NCBI RefSeq assembly: GCF_030244015.1 | Contig: NZ_JASSYX010000003.1 | Location: 248,001 to 312,000 of the forward strand | Direction: 5' to 3' | Source: Pedobacter ginsengisoli | GTDB taxonomy: Bacteria > Bacteroidota > Bacteroidia > Sphingobacteriales > Sphingobacteriaceae | DNA length: 64,000 nucleotides | In this document: positions 8,093 through 17,666 of the stretch, one piece after another | How positions within the stretch are numbered: the stretch's first letter is position 1 | How the letters are laid out: each line of letters opens with the position of its first letter | Translations under genes and position numbers: made by a program | Notes under the pieces: generated by a model | The model's input: only the letters and a program-made list of their open reading frames with translations | Database searches by the model: none | Told to the model about the DNA's origin: nothing

Positions 8093-9298
8093 ATGCTTAC
8101 ACAACGCCAGTTATTTCTTCAGCATAACGCGCAGACTACTTTAGAGCCACTCCTTTTAGAATTCGTTAAAGCCAGCGGGATGTATCTTTATGATCCCGAC
8201 GGCAGAAAATACATGGACCTCATCGCGGGAATTGGTGTCAGCAATGTAGGTCATTGTCACCCTGCAGTAGTGAAGGCCGTGAAGGATCAGGCGGAAAGCT
8301 ATATGCACATCATGGTGTACGGAGAATTTGTACAGAGTCCCCAGGTGAACTTTGCAAAGGCCCTGGCAGATGTGTTGCCTGCAGGACTGGACTGCACTTA
8401 CTTTGTAAACTCAGGTACTGAAGCAGTTGAAGGGGCGATGAAGCTGGCCAAAAGGCATACTCACCGGACCGAGATCATATCCTGTCACAACTCCTATCAC
8501 GGGAGTACACAAGGTGCTTTGAGCCTGATGGGCAGTGAAGAATTCAAGCAGGCCTACCGGCCGTTGCTGCCAGATATCAAATTCATTAATTATAATGCGG
8601 TTGGTGATCTTGATCTTATCACCGCAAAAACTGCAGCAGTATTCATTGAGACTATACAGGGCGAAGCAGGGATCAGGGTTGCGGATAAAGCATACTTTAA
8701 GGCTTTAAGACACCGGTGTTCGGAAACAGGTACTTTACTGGTGCTTGATGAGATCCAGTGTGGATTCGGGCGTACGGGCAGATTGTTCGGTTTTGAAGAT
8801 CTTGACATTATTCCGGATATACTTTTATTGGCTAAGGGAATTGGTGGTGGAATGCCGATAGGTGCATTTATAAGCTCCATGGAGATTATGTCTGCTTTTA
8901 CAACAAATCCTATTTTGGGGCACATCACCACCTTTGGTGGCCACCCCGTAAGCTGTGCCGCCGGACTGGCTACACTGCAAACCATTCAGTCAGAAAACAT
9001 AATAGCAGAAGTGGCAGCCAAAGGCCAGCTTTTCAAAATGCTATTGAAACATCCTGCAATCAAAGAAGTTAGGGGAAAAGGACTGATGATTGCTGTAGAG
9101 TTTGACACCTTTGAGACCAATAAAAAGGTCATTGATGCTTGCATAAAGGATGGGCTGATCAGCGACTGGTTCCTGCACTGCAGCAATTCCATGCGGATTG
9201 CCCCGCCATTGATCATTAGCAAAGAAGAGATCGGGTGGGCTTGTGGGGTTATCCTGAAAAATGTGAGTGAAGTTACTAACTCATTTTCTGCCTCTTGA
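8093..9298 (+). CDS. Class III PLP-dependent aminotransferase
   Basis: A 401-aa fold-type I aminotransferase of the acetylornithine/ornithine/4-aminobutyrate group. Features include the phosphate-binding NSGTEAVEGAMKLAKR segment, the LVLDEIQCGFGRTGRLF aspartate motif that contacts the PLP pyridine ring, and LLLAKGIGGGMPIGAF, whose lysine forms the Schiff base. The enzyme moves the omega-amino group of a diamine or amino acid to 2-oxoglutarate. No arginine or proline genes are adjacent, so the substrate (N-acetylornithine, ornithine or another) cannot be fixed. The 3' end overlaps the convergent DUF58 gene by 23 bases, leaving no room for an intergenic terminator. Confidence 0.88.
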   Translation: MLTQRQLFLQHNAQTTLEPLLLEFVKASGMYLYDPDGRKYMDLIAGIGVSNVGHCHPAVVKAVKDQAESYMHIMVYGEFVQSPQVNFAKALADVLPAGLDCTYFVNSGTEAVEGAMKLAKRHTHRTEIISCHNSYHGSTQGALSLMGSEEFKQAYRPLLPDIKFINYNAVGDLDLITAKTAAVFIETIQGEAGIRVADKAYFKALRHRCSETGTLLVLDEIQCGFGRTGRLFGFEDLDIIPDILLLAKGIGGGMPIGAFISSMEIMSAFTTNPILGHITTFGGHPVSCAAGLATLQTIQSENIIAEVAAKGQLFKMLLKHPAIKEVRGKGLMIAVEFDTFETNKKVIDACIKDGLISDWFLHCSNSMRIAPPLIISKEEIGWACGVILKNVSEVTNSFSAS

Positions 9299-10196
9299 TC
9301 AGGTACCCCTGCAGCACGGAGTAAAAACCTGCGGCAATATCTGCATCGATCATATCTACCTTATACTGAATACATTTCAGTCTTATGGCTTCCCTGTAGC
9401 CGCTCATTCTGGAAAGATATTCCTGTTTTACTTTTGAAGTATGCGCCTTTAATGTTACTCCGGTTTCCATATCCACAAACTCATATGGACGGCTGTCAAA
9501 ATCGAAATTTACTTCTCTTGATTTATCTGTAACATTGAAGATCACCACCTCGTGCTTGTTAAATTTTAGATGCTGAAGTGCGGAAAACAATGCCTCTGTA
9601 TGGCTCTCATTGTCGAAGGTGCTTAACATATCACTAAAGATAACCACCAGCGAACGTTTGTGGATCAGCTCTGCGATCTGGTGTAAAGCCTGCTCTAAAT
9701 TGGTCTTAACATCCATTTTCTTTGAGTTCAGTACCTGCTCCAGATGACTGAACAAGAGTTTCTGATGGGTGGCCGTAGATTTTGCAGGAGTATTCAATAC
9801 CAGATGATCAGTAAAAAGGCTCAAACCAAATGCATCCCGCTGCCTTTTCAAAAGATAGATCAGCGCCGCTACCGCCTGGACGGAAAAGTTGAGTTTGCTG
9901 TACTCACCCACAGGAAAATACATAGAAGATGAGACATCAATGATAAACTGGCAGCGCAGATTAGTTTCCTCTTCGTACCTTTTACTGAACAGTTTATCTG
10001 TTCTCGCAAACAATTTCCAGTCCACATTTTTTACACTATCGCCTTTATTATAGAGCCTGTGCTCTGCAAACTCTACAGAAAAACCATGGAAAGGGCTTTT
10101 ATGAAGGCCCGTAATGAAGCCCTCTACTACCTGTCTGGCCAGAAGTTCCAGATTACTACTAAAGTGTAAAGCTTGTTCATCAATGGGCGACTGCAT
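9276..10196 (-). CDS. DUF58 domain protein (VWA-like)
   Basis: A 306-aa cytoplasmic protein. The N-terminal part carries the DUF58 signature (FSVEFAEHRLYNKGDSVKNVDWKLFART, about residues 40-67), and the middle has a von Willebrand A-like fold with the metal-site motif DVSSSMYFP. DUF58 proteins usually sit in operons with a MoxR AAA ATPase and BatA/BatB-like VWA membrane proteins. Here those partners are absent; the next gene upstream is trxA, separated by a strong hairpin. Function is not established; a chaperone-like role for membrane or secreted proteins is often proposed. Confidence 0.88.
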   Translation of the reverse strand: MQSPIDEQALHFSSNLELLARQVVEGFITGLHKSPFHGFSVEFAEHRLYNKGDSVKNVDWKLFARTDKLFSKRYEEETNLRCQFIIDVSSSMYFPVGEYSKLNFSVQAVAALIYLLKRQRDAFGLSLFTDHLVLNTPAKSTATHQKLLFSHLEQVLNSKKMDVKTNLEQALHQIAELIHKRSLVVIFSDMLSTFDNESHTEALFSALQHLKFNKHEVVIFNVTDKSREVNFDFDSRPYEFVDMETGVTLKAHTSKVKQEYLSRMSGYREAIRLKCIQYKVDMIDADIAAGFYSVLQGYLIKRQKMS

Positions 10197-10207
10197 CCTG
10201 TAAATAT

Positions 10208-10241
10208 AAAAAAAGCGTTCATAACTTATGAACGCTTTTTT
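10208..10241 (-). terminator. Intrinsic terminator after trxA
   Basis: AAAAAGCGTTCATAA (10210-10224) and TTATGAACGCTTTTT (10226-10240) form a perfect 15-bp inverted repeat around a single base, ending in a T-run in either direction. It lies 20 bases after the trxA stop on the minus strand, so it terminates trxA and could also act bidirectionally. Confidence 0.85.
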
Positions 10242-10260
10242 ACCTGTATATATCGGGTTA

Positions 10261-10578
10261 TTATAACTGCTTATCTAATTTACCTGCCAATACTGATTTT
10301 GGTACAGCACCAACCTGTTTGTCAACTACCTGACCATCTTTAAAATACAATAAAGCGGGGATGTTGCGGATTCCGAACTGAGTAGAGATCTGTGGGTTAT
10401 TGTCTACATTCACTTTACCTACAATTGCTTTTCCTTCATATTCTCTTGATATCTCGTCTACTGACGGGCCTACCATTCGACAAGGACCACACCACTCTGC
10501 CCAAAAATCAACCAAAACGGGTTTATCTGATTTTAACACAACTTCCTCGAAGTTTGCATCTGTAATTTCCAATGCCAT
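10261..10578 (-). CDS. trxA: Thioredoxin
   Basis: A 105-aa complete thioredoxin with the redox motif WCGPC at residues 29-33, the cis-proline segment RNIPALLYF, and no signal peptide, so it is cytoplasmic. It reduces protein disulfides using electrons from thioredoxin reductase, which is not in the window. It appears to be monocistronic: its own promoter lies at 10598-10627 and a strong terminator follows. Confidence 0.96.
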   Translation of the reverse strand: MALEITDANFEEVVLKSDKPVLVDFWAEWCGPCRMVGPSVDEISREYEGKAIVGKVNVDNNPQISTQFGIRNIPALLYFKDGQVVDKQVGAVPKSVLAGKLDKQL

Positions 10579-10597
10579 AATTTCTATTTTTTATTTA

Positions 10598-10627
10598 CAA
10601 ATATATAATCAATTGTAATGCCATCAA
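10598..10627 (-). promoter_or_regulatory. Bacteroidota-type promoter of trxA
   Basis: On the minus strand TATATTTG (10598-10605) matches the -7 consensus TAnnTTTG, with TTG at 10625-10627, 19 bases upstream, as the -33 element. The start codon is at 10578, giving a leader of about 15 bases. Confidence 0.65.
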
Positions 10628-10649
10628 GCGGAGCCGTGCCAAAATGACA

Positions 10650-13600
10650 TTAGTTCAACTTAGGATTAACGTTCAGTGCGATCAACTGTTCGAGGAAGTG
10701 GTTATTAGGGTTGATTTTCACAGACTTAGAGGGCATTTTTATATTGACATTCTGTTCCCTGTCATAAATATCAAAGAGCAGCTGGCAGTTTTGCTGATCT
10801 GTAGTTGCCTTATTGTCTTCTAATATGGCATGGATCTGGCGCATAAAATCATCGTTGATCCTTTCTATAGGAACCTGGATAGTTACACATTTGGCCAGCT
10901 TATCCCTGAGCTCAGAAAGCAGGTTTATAGAAGTGATCTTAAACTCCCAGTCACCCTCTTTTCTAAACCTTTCCGCTACCCTGCCCCTGATCTGCAGAAA
11001 ATATCCGTCGGTCAGGAACTGTTTGAATTTGATAAAGTCATCACCAAACAAAGCCAGTTCACAAGTATCGTCATAATCCTCAAAAACTATGGTTCCAAAA
11101 GGTTTTCCAGTCTTGGTCATACGCTGTGCAGCTACGACCACCAATCCGCCTACAACCAGCTCCCGGTTCTTTATGCTTTCAAATTCAGCGAGCACCTCTT
11201 CATTGGTGTCTCCCGTCCTTATTTTATTGACAATAGTCAAATGCCTCACCTTCTGCTGACAGAACTCTCTCAGCTCCAGCCGATAATTGTCCAGCGGATG
11301 CCCGCTCAAAAAGATTCCTATGGCATCTTTCTCATATTTCAGGCGATCTATAAGACTCCATTCAGGAGCCACCGGAAGCGCCGGTTCGAGTATGAGGTCT
11401 GCTACCGATCCGCCAAACAGTGAAGACTGCGATGATGATTCATTGTTCTGAAAATCGTTCGCATATTTGATCAGTTTCTCGGTACCATTCATTTTATCAT
11501 TAGGCCCAACGAAGAAATACTGCGCCCTGTGATGCCCAAAACCATCAAATGCACCACTGTAAACAAAGCTTTCATAAGCCTTTTTATTTACAGTACGTGT
11601 GTTAGACCGTCGGGCAAAATCGTATACATCCTTATACAATCCATTCGTCACCCTGTCCTCGATGATACTTTCTACCGCCTTTTCTCCCACACCTTTGATA
11701 CCGGACAATCCAAAACGAACCTCACCCTGTGCATTTACAGAAAACTTGATGTCCGATTCATTGACATCCGGGCCGAGGACCTGTACACCCATCTGCTTAC
11801 ATTCTTCCATAAAGAAGGCCACCTGTTTGATGTCGCTCATGTTATTGGACAGGACCGCAGCCATATATTCAGCAGGGTAATGGGCCTTTAAATAGGCAGT
11901 CTGGTAAGCAATCCAGGCGTAGCAGGTAGAGTGTGATTTATTGAACGCATAAGAAGCAAAAGCTTCCCAGTCTTTCCAGATTTTTTCCAGGGTCACCGGA
12001 TCATGACCCTTTTCCGCAGCCTGGGCGACAAATTTAGGTTTCATTTTATCCAGCACATCCTTTTGTTTTTTACCCATGGCCTTACGCAGTACATCAGCCT
12101 CGCCCTTTGTAAATCCAGCCAGTTTCTGCGATAAAAGCATCACCTGCTCCTGATATACAGTGATCCCATAGGTCTCCTTAAGGTATTCCTCGCAGGCATC
12201 CAGGTCATACTTGATCTCTTCCTCACCGTTCTTTCTGCGGACAAAGCTCGGAATATACTCCAGCGGACCCGGTCTGTACAATGCATTCATGGCAATCAGG
12301 TCACCAAATACAGTCGGTTTCAGTTCCTTCATGTATTTCTGCATCCCGTTACTCTCATACTGAAATATCCCGATTGTTTCACCGCGCTGGAACAACTCAT
12401 AGGTTTTCACATCATCAATAGGAAAATTATCAGGATCAAGATCTATATGATGGCCCAGTTTCACCAGTTTTACGGTATCCTTAATCAGGGTCAGGGTCTT
12501 TAGCCCCAAAAAGTCCATCTTTAACAATCCGGCACTCTCTACCACAGAGTTGTCAAACTGGGTGACGTACAGATCAGAATCCTTAGCGGTAGCCACAGGA
12601 ACAAAGTTGGTGATATCGCTTGGGGTAATGATCACCCCACAGGCATGGATCCCAGTGTTCCGCAGGGACCCTTCCAGGATCTGCGCCTGCAATATGGTTT
12701 CGGCACTCAGGTTTTTAATACCTGCCATAGCCTTCAATTCCACGACCTTTTCGTATTCATCCGCACGCAGGGCCTCTTTCAAAACCTTTTCCTCCAGGTT
12801 GAAGATCTTGGCCAGTTTCATATTGGGGATCAGCTTGGCAATCTTATCAGCCTCAAATAAGGGAAGATCCAATACCCGGGCAGTATCGCGGATAGATGAT
12901 TTGGCTGCCATGGTACCATAAGTAATAATCTGCGCAACCTGGTTTGAGCCATACTTGCTGATCACATAATCCATTACACGCCCGCGGCCCTCATCATCAA
13001 AGTCAATGTCAATATCGGGCATCGATACCCTGTCCGGATTCAGGAAACGCTCAAAAAGCAGGTCGTATCTGATAGGATCAATATTAGTGATCCATAAGCA
13101 ATAAGCCACTACGGAGCCCGCCGCCGAACCACGGCCCGGGCCAACGGAAACATCAAGCTGCCTGGCCATTGCTATAAAATCCTGAACAATCAGGAAATAC
13201 CCCGGGTAACCGGTCTTTTCAATGGTCTGCAGTTCAAAATCCAGCCGTTCAATAATTTCAGGGGTCAGTTCCCCGTATCTCTTCTTAGCTCCCTCATAAG
13301 TCAGATGGCGAAGATATTTGTTCTCTCCTCTTTTGCCCCCATCTTTGTCATCCTCCGGGACGATGAATTCCTCCGGAATATCAAATTTAGGCAGCAATAC
13401 CTCGCGGGCCAGTTTATAGCTCTCCGTTTTGTCAATGATCTCCCGGATATTCACAATCGCCTCCGGAAGATCAGCAAACAGCGCCTTCATCTCCTCAGCC
13501 GATTTATAATAATATTCCTGATTGGGAAGACCGTACCTGTATCCGCGTCCACGGCCAATCTGGGTAGCCTGCTTCTCACCATCCTTTACACACAATAAAA

Positions 13601-15074
13601 TATCATGCGCATTGGCATCCTTCTTATTGATATAATACGTATTATTGGTAGCGACCAGTTTCACCTCATGCCTGCGGGCAAGAGAGATCAGGGAAGCATT
13701 AACAATATTTTCATCATCCTGGTTGTGACGCATGATCTCTATGTAGAAATCTGCCCCAAACTTGTCTTTCCACCACAACAATGCCTCTTCAGCCTGACGC
13801 TCGCCAATGTTCAGCAATTTGCTGGACACCTCGCCGTACAGGTTCCCGGACAGCACAATAATGTCATCCTTGTACTGCTCAACAACATCTTTATCAATAC
13901 GGGGCACATAATAAAAGCCCTTGGTATAAGCAATCGACGACAGCTTTGCCAGGTTATGGTAGCCGTTCTTATTTTTGGCCAAAAATACCATCTGATACCC
14001 GTCATCCTTTCTCTTTTTATCCGTATGATTTTCACAAACAAAGAACTCACAACCTACAATGGGCTTAATGACCGTCTCCGTTGGTTCTTCACCTCTTTCA
14101 ATCGCAGCAGCGTTTTTGGCCTCTGCCCCTTTGTTGTGATTGAGTACCTGTGTCACGAAATGAAAAGCCCCCATCATATTTGCGTGATCCGTCATGGCTA
14201 CAGCGGGCATTTTCATTGCCGCTGTGGCTTTGATCAGGTCAGGAATATTGATGGTAGACTGCAGTACTGAAAATTGTGTATGGTTATGCAAATGCGCAAA
14301 GACCGCATTTTTAAGTTCTTCCTTGTTGCCCTGAAGTGTTTGTTTGGAAATTCCATCACCCTTGTTCAGACGTTTTCTGATGTCATCAGATGCCGCTTTC
14401 AGGTTGATATGTGTCAAACCAGCCCGGCCAATTATACCGGGGTTCTTTTCCCTGAAAAGCTTCAGGTAGTTTTGATCGGCAAGCAACTGCTCAGGCCTGA
14501 AAACATCAGTTTTTAAAAGCTGTAAAAAGCAACGTGTAGTAGCCTCCACATCTGCAGTAGCATTGTGTGCCTCAGCAAAGGGCTCTCCAAAAAGATATTG
14601 ATGCAATTCAGTAAGATTGGGCAATTTAAACCTTCCCCCTCTTCCTCCCGGAAGCTTCAACAGTTCCGCCGTAACCTCAGTGCAGGTATCCAGCACAGGC
14701 ATTTGCGACATCGGGCTTTCGATGCCCATCCTGTGAAACTCACAACCCATAATGTTTACATCAAAGCCTATGTTCTGGCCCACAATAAACTTCGCCCTGG
14801 ACAAGACCGTATTGAATTTTTCAAGAACCTCGGCAAGCCCTATTCCCTGCTCATCCGCCAGCTCAGTACAAATACCGTGGATCCGTTCGGCATCATAAGG
14901 GATATTGAAACCATCAGGCTTTACCAGATAATCCTGGTTCTCTATCAGATTTCCGAATTCATCATGAAGCTGCCAGGCAATCTGTATGCACCTTGGCCAA
15001 TTGTCTGTATCGGTAACGGGAGCATTATAGTTGCGGGGCAAGCCTGTCGTCTCGGTATCAAAAATCAAATACAT
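10650..15074 (-). CDS. dnaE: DNA polymerase III alpha subunit with fused N-terminal 3'-5' exonuclease
   Basis: A replicative polymerase of 1474 aa. Residues about 1-185 form a DnaQ-type DEDDh exonuclease (FDTETTG at the N-terminus, NATADVEATTRCF near 175). A PHP domain begins near residue 261 (HLHNHTQFS), and the C-family polymerase core has GPGRGSAAGS near 645 and the catalytic aspartates in PDIDIDFDD near 687. A C-terminal OB/tau-binding region follows. Ordinary DnaE is about 1160 aa; the extra 300 residues are the proofreading domain, normally a separate protein. An upstream TTG at 15078-15080 would add two residues, but the ATG at 15074 is the more natural start. The gene forms one chain with the following convergent-free region and no obvious operon partner. 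Confidence 0.95.
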   Translation of the reverse strand: MYLIFDTETTGLPRNYNAPVTDTDNWPRCIQIAWQLHDEFGNLIENQDYLVKPDGFNIPYDAERIHGICTELADEQGIGLAEVLEKFNTVLSRAKFIVGQNIGFDVNIMGCEFHRMGIESPMSQMPVLDTCTEVTAELLKLPGGRGGRFKLPNLTELHQYLFGEPFAEAHNATADVEATTRCFLQLLKTDVFRPEQLLADQNYLKLFREKNPGIIGRAGLTHINLKAASDDIRKRLNKGDGISKQTLQGNKEELKNAVFAHLHNHTQFSVLQSTINIPDLIKATAAMKMPAVAMTDHANMMGAFHFVTQVLNHNKGAEAKNAAAIERGEEPTETVIKPIVGCEFFVCENHTDKKRKDDGYQMVFLAKNKNGYHNLAKLSSIAYTKGFYYVPRIDKDVVEQYKDDIIVLSGNLYGEVSSKLLNIGERQAEEALLWWKDKFGADFYIEIMRHNQDDENIVNASLISLARRHEVKLVATNNTYYINKKDANAHDILLCVKDGEKQATQIGRGRGYRYGLPNQEYYYKSAEEMKALFADLPEAIVNIREIIDKTESYKLAREVLLPKFDIPEEFIVPEDDKDGGKRGENKYLRHLTYEGAKKRYGELTPEIIERLDFELQTIEKTGYPGYFLIVQDFIAMARQLDVSVGPGRGSAAGSVVAYCLWITNIDPIRYDLLFERFLNPDRVSMPDIDIDFDDEGRGRVMDYVISKYGSNQVAQIITYGTMAAKSSIRDTARVLDLPLFEADKIAKLIPNMKLAKIFNLEEKVLKEALRADEYEKVVELKAMAGIKNLSAETILQAQILEGSLRNTGIHACGVIITPSDITNFVPVATAKDSDLYVTQFDNSVVESAGLLKMDFLGLKTLTLIKDTVKLVKLGHHIDLDPDNFPIDDVKTYELFQRGETIGIFQYESNGMQKYMKELKPTVFGDLIAMNALYRPGPLEYIPSFVRRKNGEEEIKYDLDACEEYLKETYGITVYQEQVMLLSQKLAGFTKGEADVLRKAMGKKQKDVLDKMKPKFVAQAAEKGHDPVTLEKIWKDWEAFASYAFNKSHSTCYAWIAYQTAYLKAHYPAEYMAAVLSNNMSDIKQVAFFMEECKQMGVQVLGPDVNESDIKFSVNAQGEVRFGLSGIKGVGEKAVESIIEDRVTNGLYKDVYDFARRSNTRTVNKKAYESFVYSGAFDGFGHHRAQYFFVGPNDKMNGTEKLIKYANDFQNNESSSQSSLFGGSVADLILEPALPVAPEWSLIDRLKYEKDAIGIFLSGHPLDNYRLELREFCQQKVRHLTIVNKIRTGDTNEEVLAEFESIKNRELVVGGLVVVAAQRMTKTGKPFGTIVFEDYDDTCELALFGDDFIKFKQFLTDGYFLQIRGRVAERFRKEGDWEFKITSINLLSELRDKLAKCVTIQVPIERINDDFMRQIHAILEDNKATTDQQNCQLLFDIYDREQNVNIKMPSKSVKINPNNHFLEQLIALNVNPKLN

Positions 15075-15120
15075 GCTCAAAAATACGTATTTTTAAAGCG
15101 ATCACGGGAGAGGTTGAAAA

Positions 15121-15579
15121 CTAATTTTTATGATGACCCTGAGAAACCAGGCGCTCTGTATCATAACCTTTTTTTGCACAGCGTGCTATGATCTTTTCCA
15201 GCAGGTCCTTGTCCAGTTCCGGCTTTCGTGCCATGATACAAAGGTGCTTTTGTTTAGGATGTCCAATCACAACGTAGGAGTAATCATCGGCCAGTTCGAT
15301 GACCCAGTAGTCGACCCTAAACGGCCATATATACTGTGCCTTAAACTCTGCATTTCCAGTACCGCGAATTACAAACAGTTTTGACCTGACGAACTTTTGC
15401 TGATCCTGGCCCTGTATTTTATAATTAGTAAAAACAGCATAAAAACCATCGGGATGGATTACATAGGTCTCTGTAGTCTGACGCCAGTGTTTATCCATGA
15501 AAGTCGGTATAGAATATAATGAATACCATTTACCAGCGTAAGACATAATATCAACTTTTTTTACCGGTTTGTTATCCAT
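15121..15579 (-). CDS. Lipocalin family protein (Blc-like)
   Basis: A 152-aa protein beginning with the lipocalin hallmark segment YAGKWYSLYSIP (about residues 15-26), followed by predicted beta strands (ETYVIHPDGFYAVFTNYKI) and a WVIELADDYSYVVIG strand pair typical of the bacterial lipocalin Blc. Unlike Blc there is no lipoprotein signal, so it is probably cytoplasmic, or the start is elsewhere. Bacterial lipocalins bind lysophospholipids or fatty acids. It lies 47 bases upstream of dnaE on the same strand. Confidence 0.8.
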   Translation of the reverse strand: MDNKPVKKVDIMSYAGKWYSLYSIPTFMDKHWRQTTETYVIHPDGFYAVFTNYKIQGQDQQKFVRSKLFVIRGTGNAEFKAQYIWPFRVDYWVIELADDYSYVVIGHPKQKHLCIMARKPELDKDLLEKIIARCAKKGYDTERLVSQGHHKN

Positions 15580-15795
15580 GACAGTCTTCAGCTTTTTGCG
15601 TTAAGCAAATGTAAATTCTTTATTATAAAAACCCCCAACATACAATAAAGTTTTCAAAAGCATTTTTTAAAACGCAAAAATCTCTAACTTAGGCAGGCAG
15701 AGATTCAATTTAATTACCTAGCCAAAAATAGCCCGTTCGATAAAAAATCGCCAGGTTTATTGCAGATTTTAGTAACCCTTAAAAGAATTAACACT

Positions 15796-16734
15796 ATGAA
15801 GATTACGGTTGTAGGTGCAGGTGCTGTTGGCGCTACATGTGCAGATAATATCGCCAGAAAAGAGCTGGCACAAGAGCTAATTTTGCTGGACATCAAAGAA
15901 GGTTTTGCTGAAGGCAAATCTATAGACATGATGCAAACCGCAGCCTTACTGGGCTTTGATACTAAAATAAAAGGAGTAACCAACGACTACGCCAGTACAG
16001 CAGGATCCGAAGTAGTGGTCATCACTTCAGGCCTTCCGCGCAAGCCGGGCATGACCCGCGAAGAACTCATCGGCACAAATGCCAATATCGTAAAAGGAGT
16101 TACAGAAAATATCCTGAAGTACTCACCAGATACAATCATTATAGTGGTTTCAAACCCTATGGACACCATGAACTACCTGACCCTGAAAACATCAGGTCTT
16201 CCAAAAAACCGCATCATCGGTATGGGCGGTGCGCTGGATTCAGCAAGGTTCAAATATTACCTGAGTCAGGAACTGGACTGCTCACCCGGCGATCTGAATG
16301 CAGTTGTTATCGGCGGACACGGCGACACTACTATGATCCCACTGATCAACCACGCCACCTGGAACAGTATTCCCGTTACCCAGTTTCTCAGCAAAGAGCA
16401 GCAGGATAAAATCGTGAAAGCTACTATGGTAGGCGGAGCCACATTGACCGGACTGATCGGCACTTCAGCATGGTACGCTCCCGGAGCCGGCACCGCTGCG
16501 ATGGTCGAAAGCATTGTTCGTGACGAAAAGAAACTGATCTCCTCAGGAGTATACCTGGACGGTGAATACGGACAAAGCGACATCTCCCTGGTTGTGCCAA
16601 TTATCATTGGCAAGAACGGAGTAGAAAAGATCCTTGACTTCAAACTAAGTGATGAAGAACAGACCACATTCAATAAAAGTGCAGACGCAGTGCGCAGTAT
16701 GAATAACGTACTTACAGAAATGAAGCTAATTTAA
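15796..16734 (+). CDS. mdh: Malate dehydrogenase (lactate dehydrogenase-like type)
   Basis: A 312-aa NAD-dependent malate dehydrogenase that interconverts malate and oxaloacetate in the TCA cycle. The Rossmann motif is GAGAVGA (residues 7-13), the substrate-binding arginine loop is GLPRKPGMTREEL, and the catalytic histidine lies in GGHGDT. The start is the ATG at 15796, because the glycine-rich loop must sit close to the N-terminus; an upstream in-frame ATG at 15760 would add 12 unlikely residues. The stop overlaps the start of the next gene by one base (TAATG). Confidence 0.95.
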   Translation: MKITVVGAGAVGATCADNIARKELAQELILLDIKEGFAEGKSIDMMQTAALLGFDTKIKGVTNDYASTAGSEVVVITSGLPRKPGMTREELIGTNANIVKGVTENILKYSPDTIIIVVSNPMDTMNYLTLKTSGLPKNRIIGMGGALDSARFKYYLSQELDCSPGDLNAVVIGGHGDTTMIPLINHATWNSIPVTQFLSKEQQDKIVKATMVGGATLTGLIGTSAWYAPGAGTAAMVESIVRDEKKLISSGVYLDGEYGQSDISLVVPIIIGKNGVEKILDFKLSDEEQTTFNKSADAVRSMNNVLTEMKLI

Positions 16735-17159
16735 TGTGGCCGATCACAGTTCCAATAATCTTAGTGAACTTACAAGACGACGGTTTCCACCTGCTGGTGG
16801 AAATCGTTGCTTTTGGACAAAAGTCATTTGCCGTGGTTGACACAGGCGCATCAAGGTCCGTATTTGATGAAACCTGGCTCAGAGATCGCCTGCCTGAACT
16901 CATTCCTAGTGACGAGGTTCTTGCCACCACATTGTTTACTACCTCCAGCAGCCTGCAGGCAGTTATCCCGAAACTAGAAATCGGGCGGCTGGTCCTTAAC
17001 GATTATGAAACAGTCTCCCTTGACCTGGAAGGCGTAAACGAGGCTTATGAAAGTTTCGGCCACCCGCCTGTCATCGGCATCATCGGCAGCGACCTGCTGC
17101 TAAAATACAACGCAGTCATCAATTATAAAAAACTTAAACTCTACTTGTACAGAAGGTAA
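16734..17159 (+). CDS. Retropepsin-like aspartic protease family protein
   Basis: A 141-aa single-domain protein of the clan AA (retropepsin-like) fold. The catalytic loop is DTGAS at residues 36-40, and the second hallmark is the hydrophobic GIIGSDLLL turn near residue 117. There is no signal peptide or membrane segment. One-domain members must dimerise to form an active site. Its start overlaps the mdh stop (TAATG), implying translational coupling. The substrate and biological role are unknown; similar small soluble members occur in Bacteroidota genomes. Confidence 0.8.
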   Translation: MWPITVPIILVNLQDDGFHLLVEIVAFGQKSFAVVDTGASRSVFDETWLRDRLPELIPSDEVLATTLFTTSSSLQAVIPKLEIGRLVLNDYETVSLDLEGVNEAYESFGHPPVIGIIGSDLLLKYNAVINYKKLKLYLYRR

Positions 17160-17190
17160 AACATTTCGAAAAGTTAATGGTTGTGCTAAT

Positions 17191-17655
17191 ATGGAAGCAA
17201 TAATCTCATCTCTGCTTGAATTGCTTGACGAACTTTATATTGGTTCAGCAGGCAAGCATGCCTGGGTGATCGACATGAAACCAGGACATGGTTTTACCAA
17301 AACGATCGAACAGATCGATGCCCTTCAGGCCTCCGCGCCAACCGTTGAAGGCGGATCAACAATCGCGGCACACACCGAACACCTTAGATGGAGTATACGT
17401 GTGGCGCTGGAATTCTTCGATGGAAAAATGCCTTCGCCCGACTGGTCCGAAAGCTGGAAAATCCATAAAGTAAACGATGACGAGTGGCGGAAATTGCAAC
17501 AAGACCTGCTTAGCGCCTATAAAGACCTCAGAGCAGCAATTGCCGAAAGAAAAGACTGGTCAAATGAACAGTTCAGACAAGGTACCCTGGCGTTAATCCC
17601 ACATGCGGCATACCATTTAGGCGCTATTAAACAATTGATCATAGCAACGCGTTAA
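17191..17655 (+). CDS. DinB-like four-helix-bundle protein
   Basis: A 154-aa predicted all-helical protein. Histidines in HTEHLRWS (about residue 61) and HAAYHLGAIKQ (about residue 139) sit where DinB/YfiT-like proteins bind a divalent metal. The family includes thiol-dependent transferases, but most members are uncharacterised. It follows the retropepsin-like gene by 31 bases and may be the end of an mdh operon. It stops 11 bases before the convergent beta-helix gene. Confidence 0.75.
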   Translation: MEAIISSLLELLDELYIGSAGKHAWVIDMKPGHGFTKTIEQIDALQASAPTVEGGSTIAAHTEHLRWSIRVALEFFDGKMPSPDWSESWKIHKVNDDEWRKLQQDLLSAYKDLRAAIAERKDWSNEQFRQGTLALIPHAAYHLGAIKQLIIATR

Positions 17656-17666
17656 ACCATTATTCA

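Noticed and set aside
13605-14270. 221-codon open frame opposite dnaE
   Set aside because: It is antisense to a conserved part of the polymerase and has no family features; it is a shadow of the dnaE reading frame.
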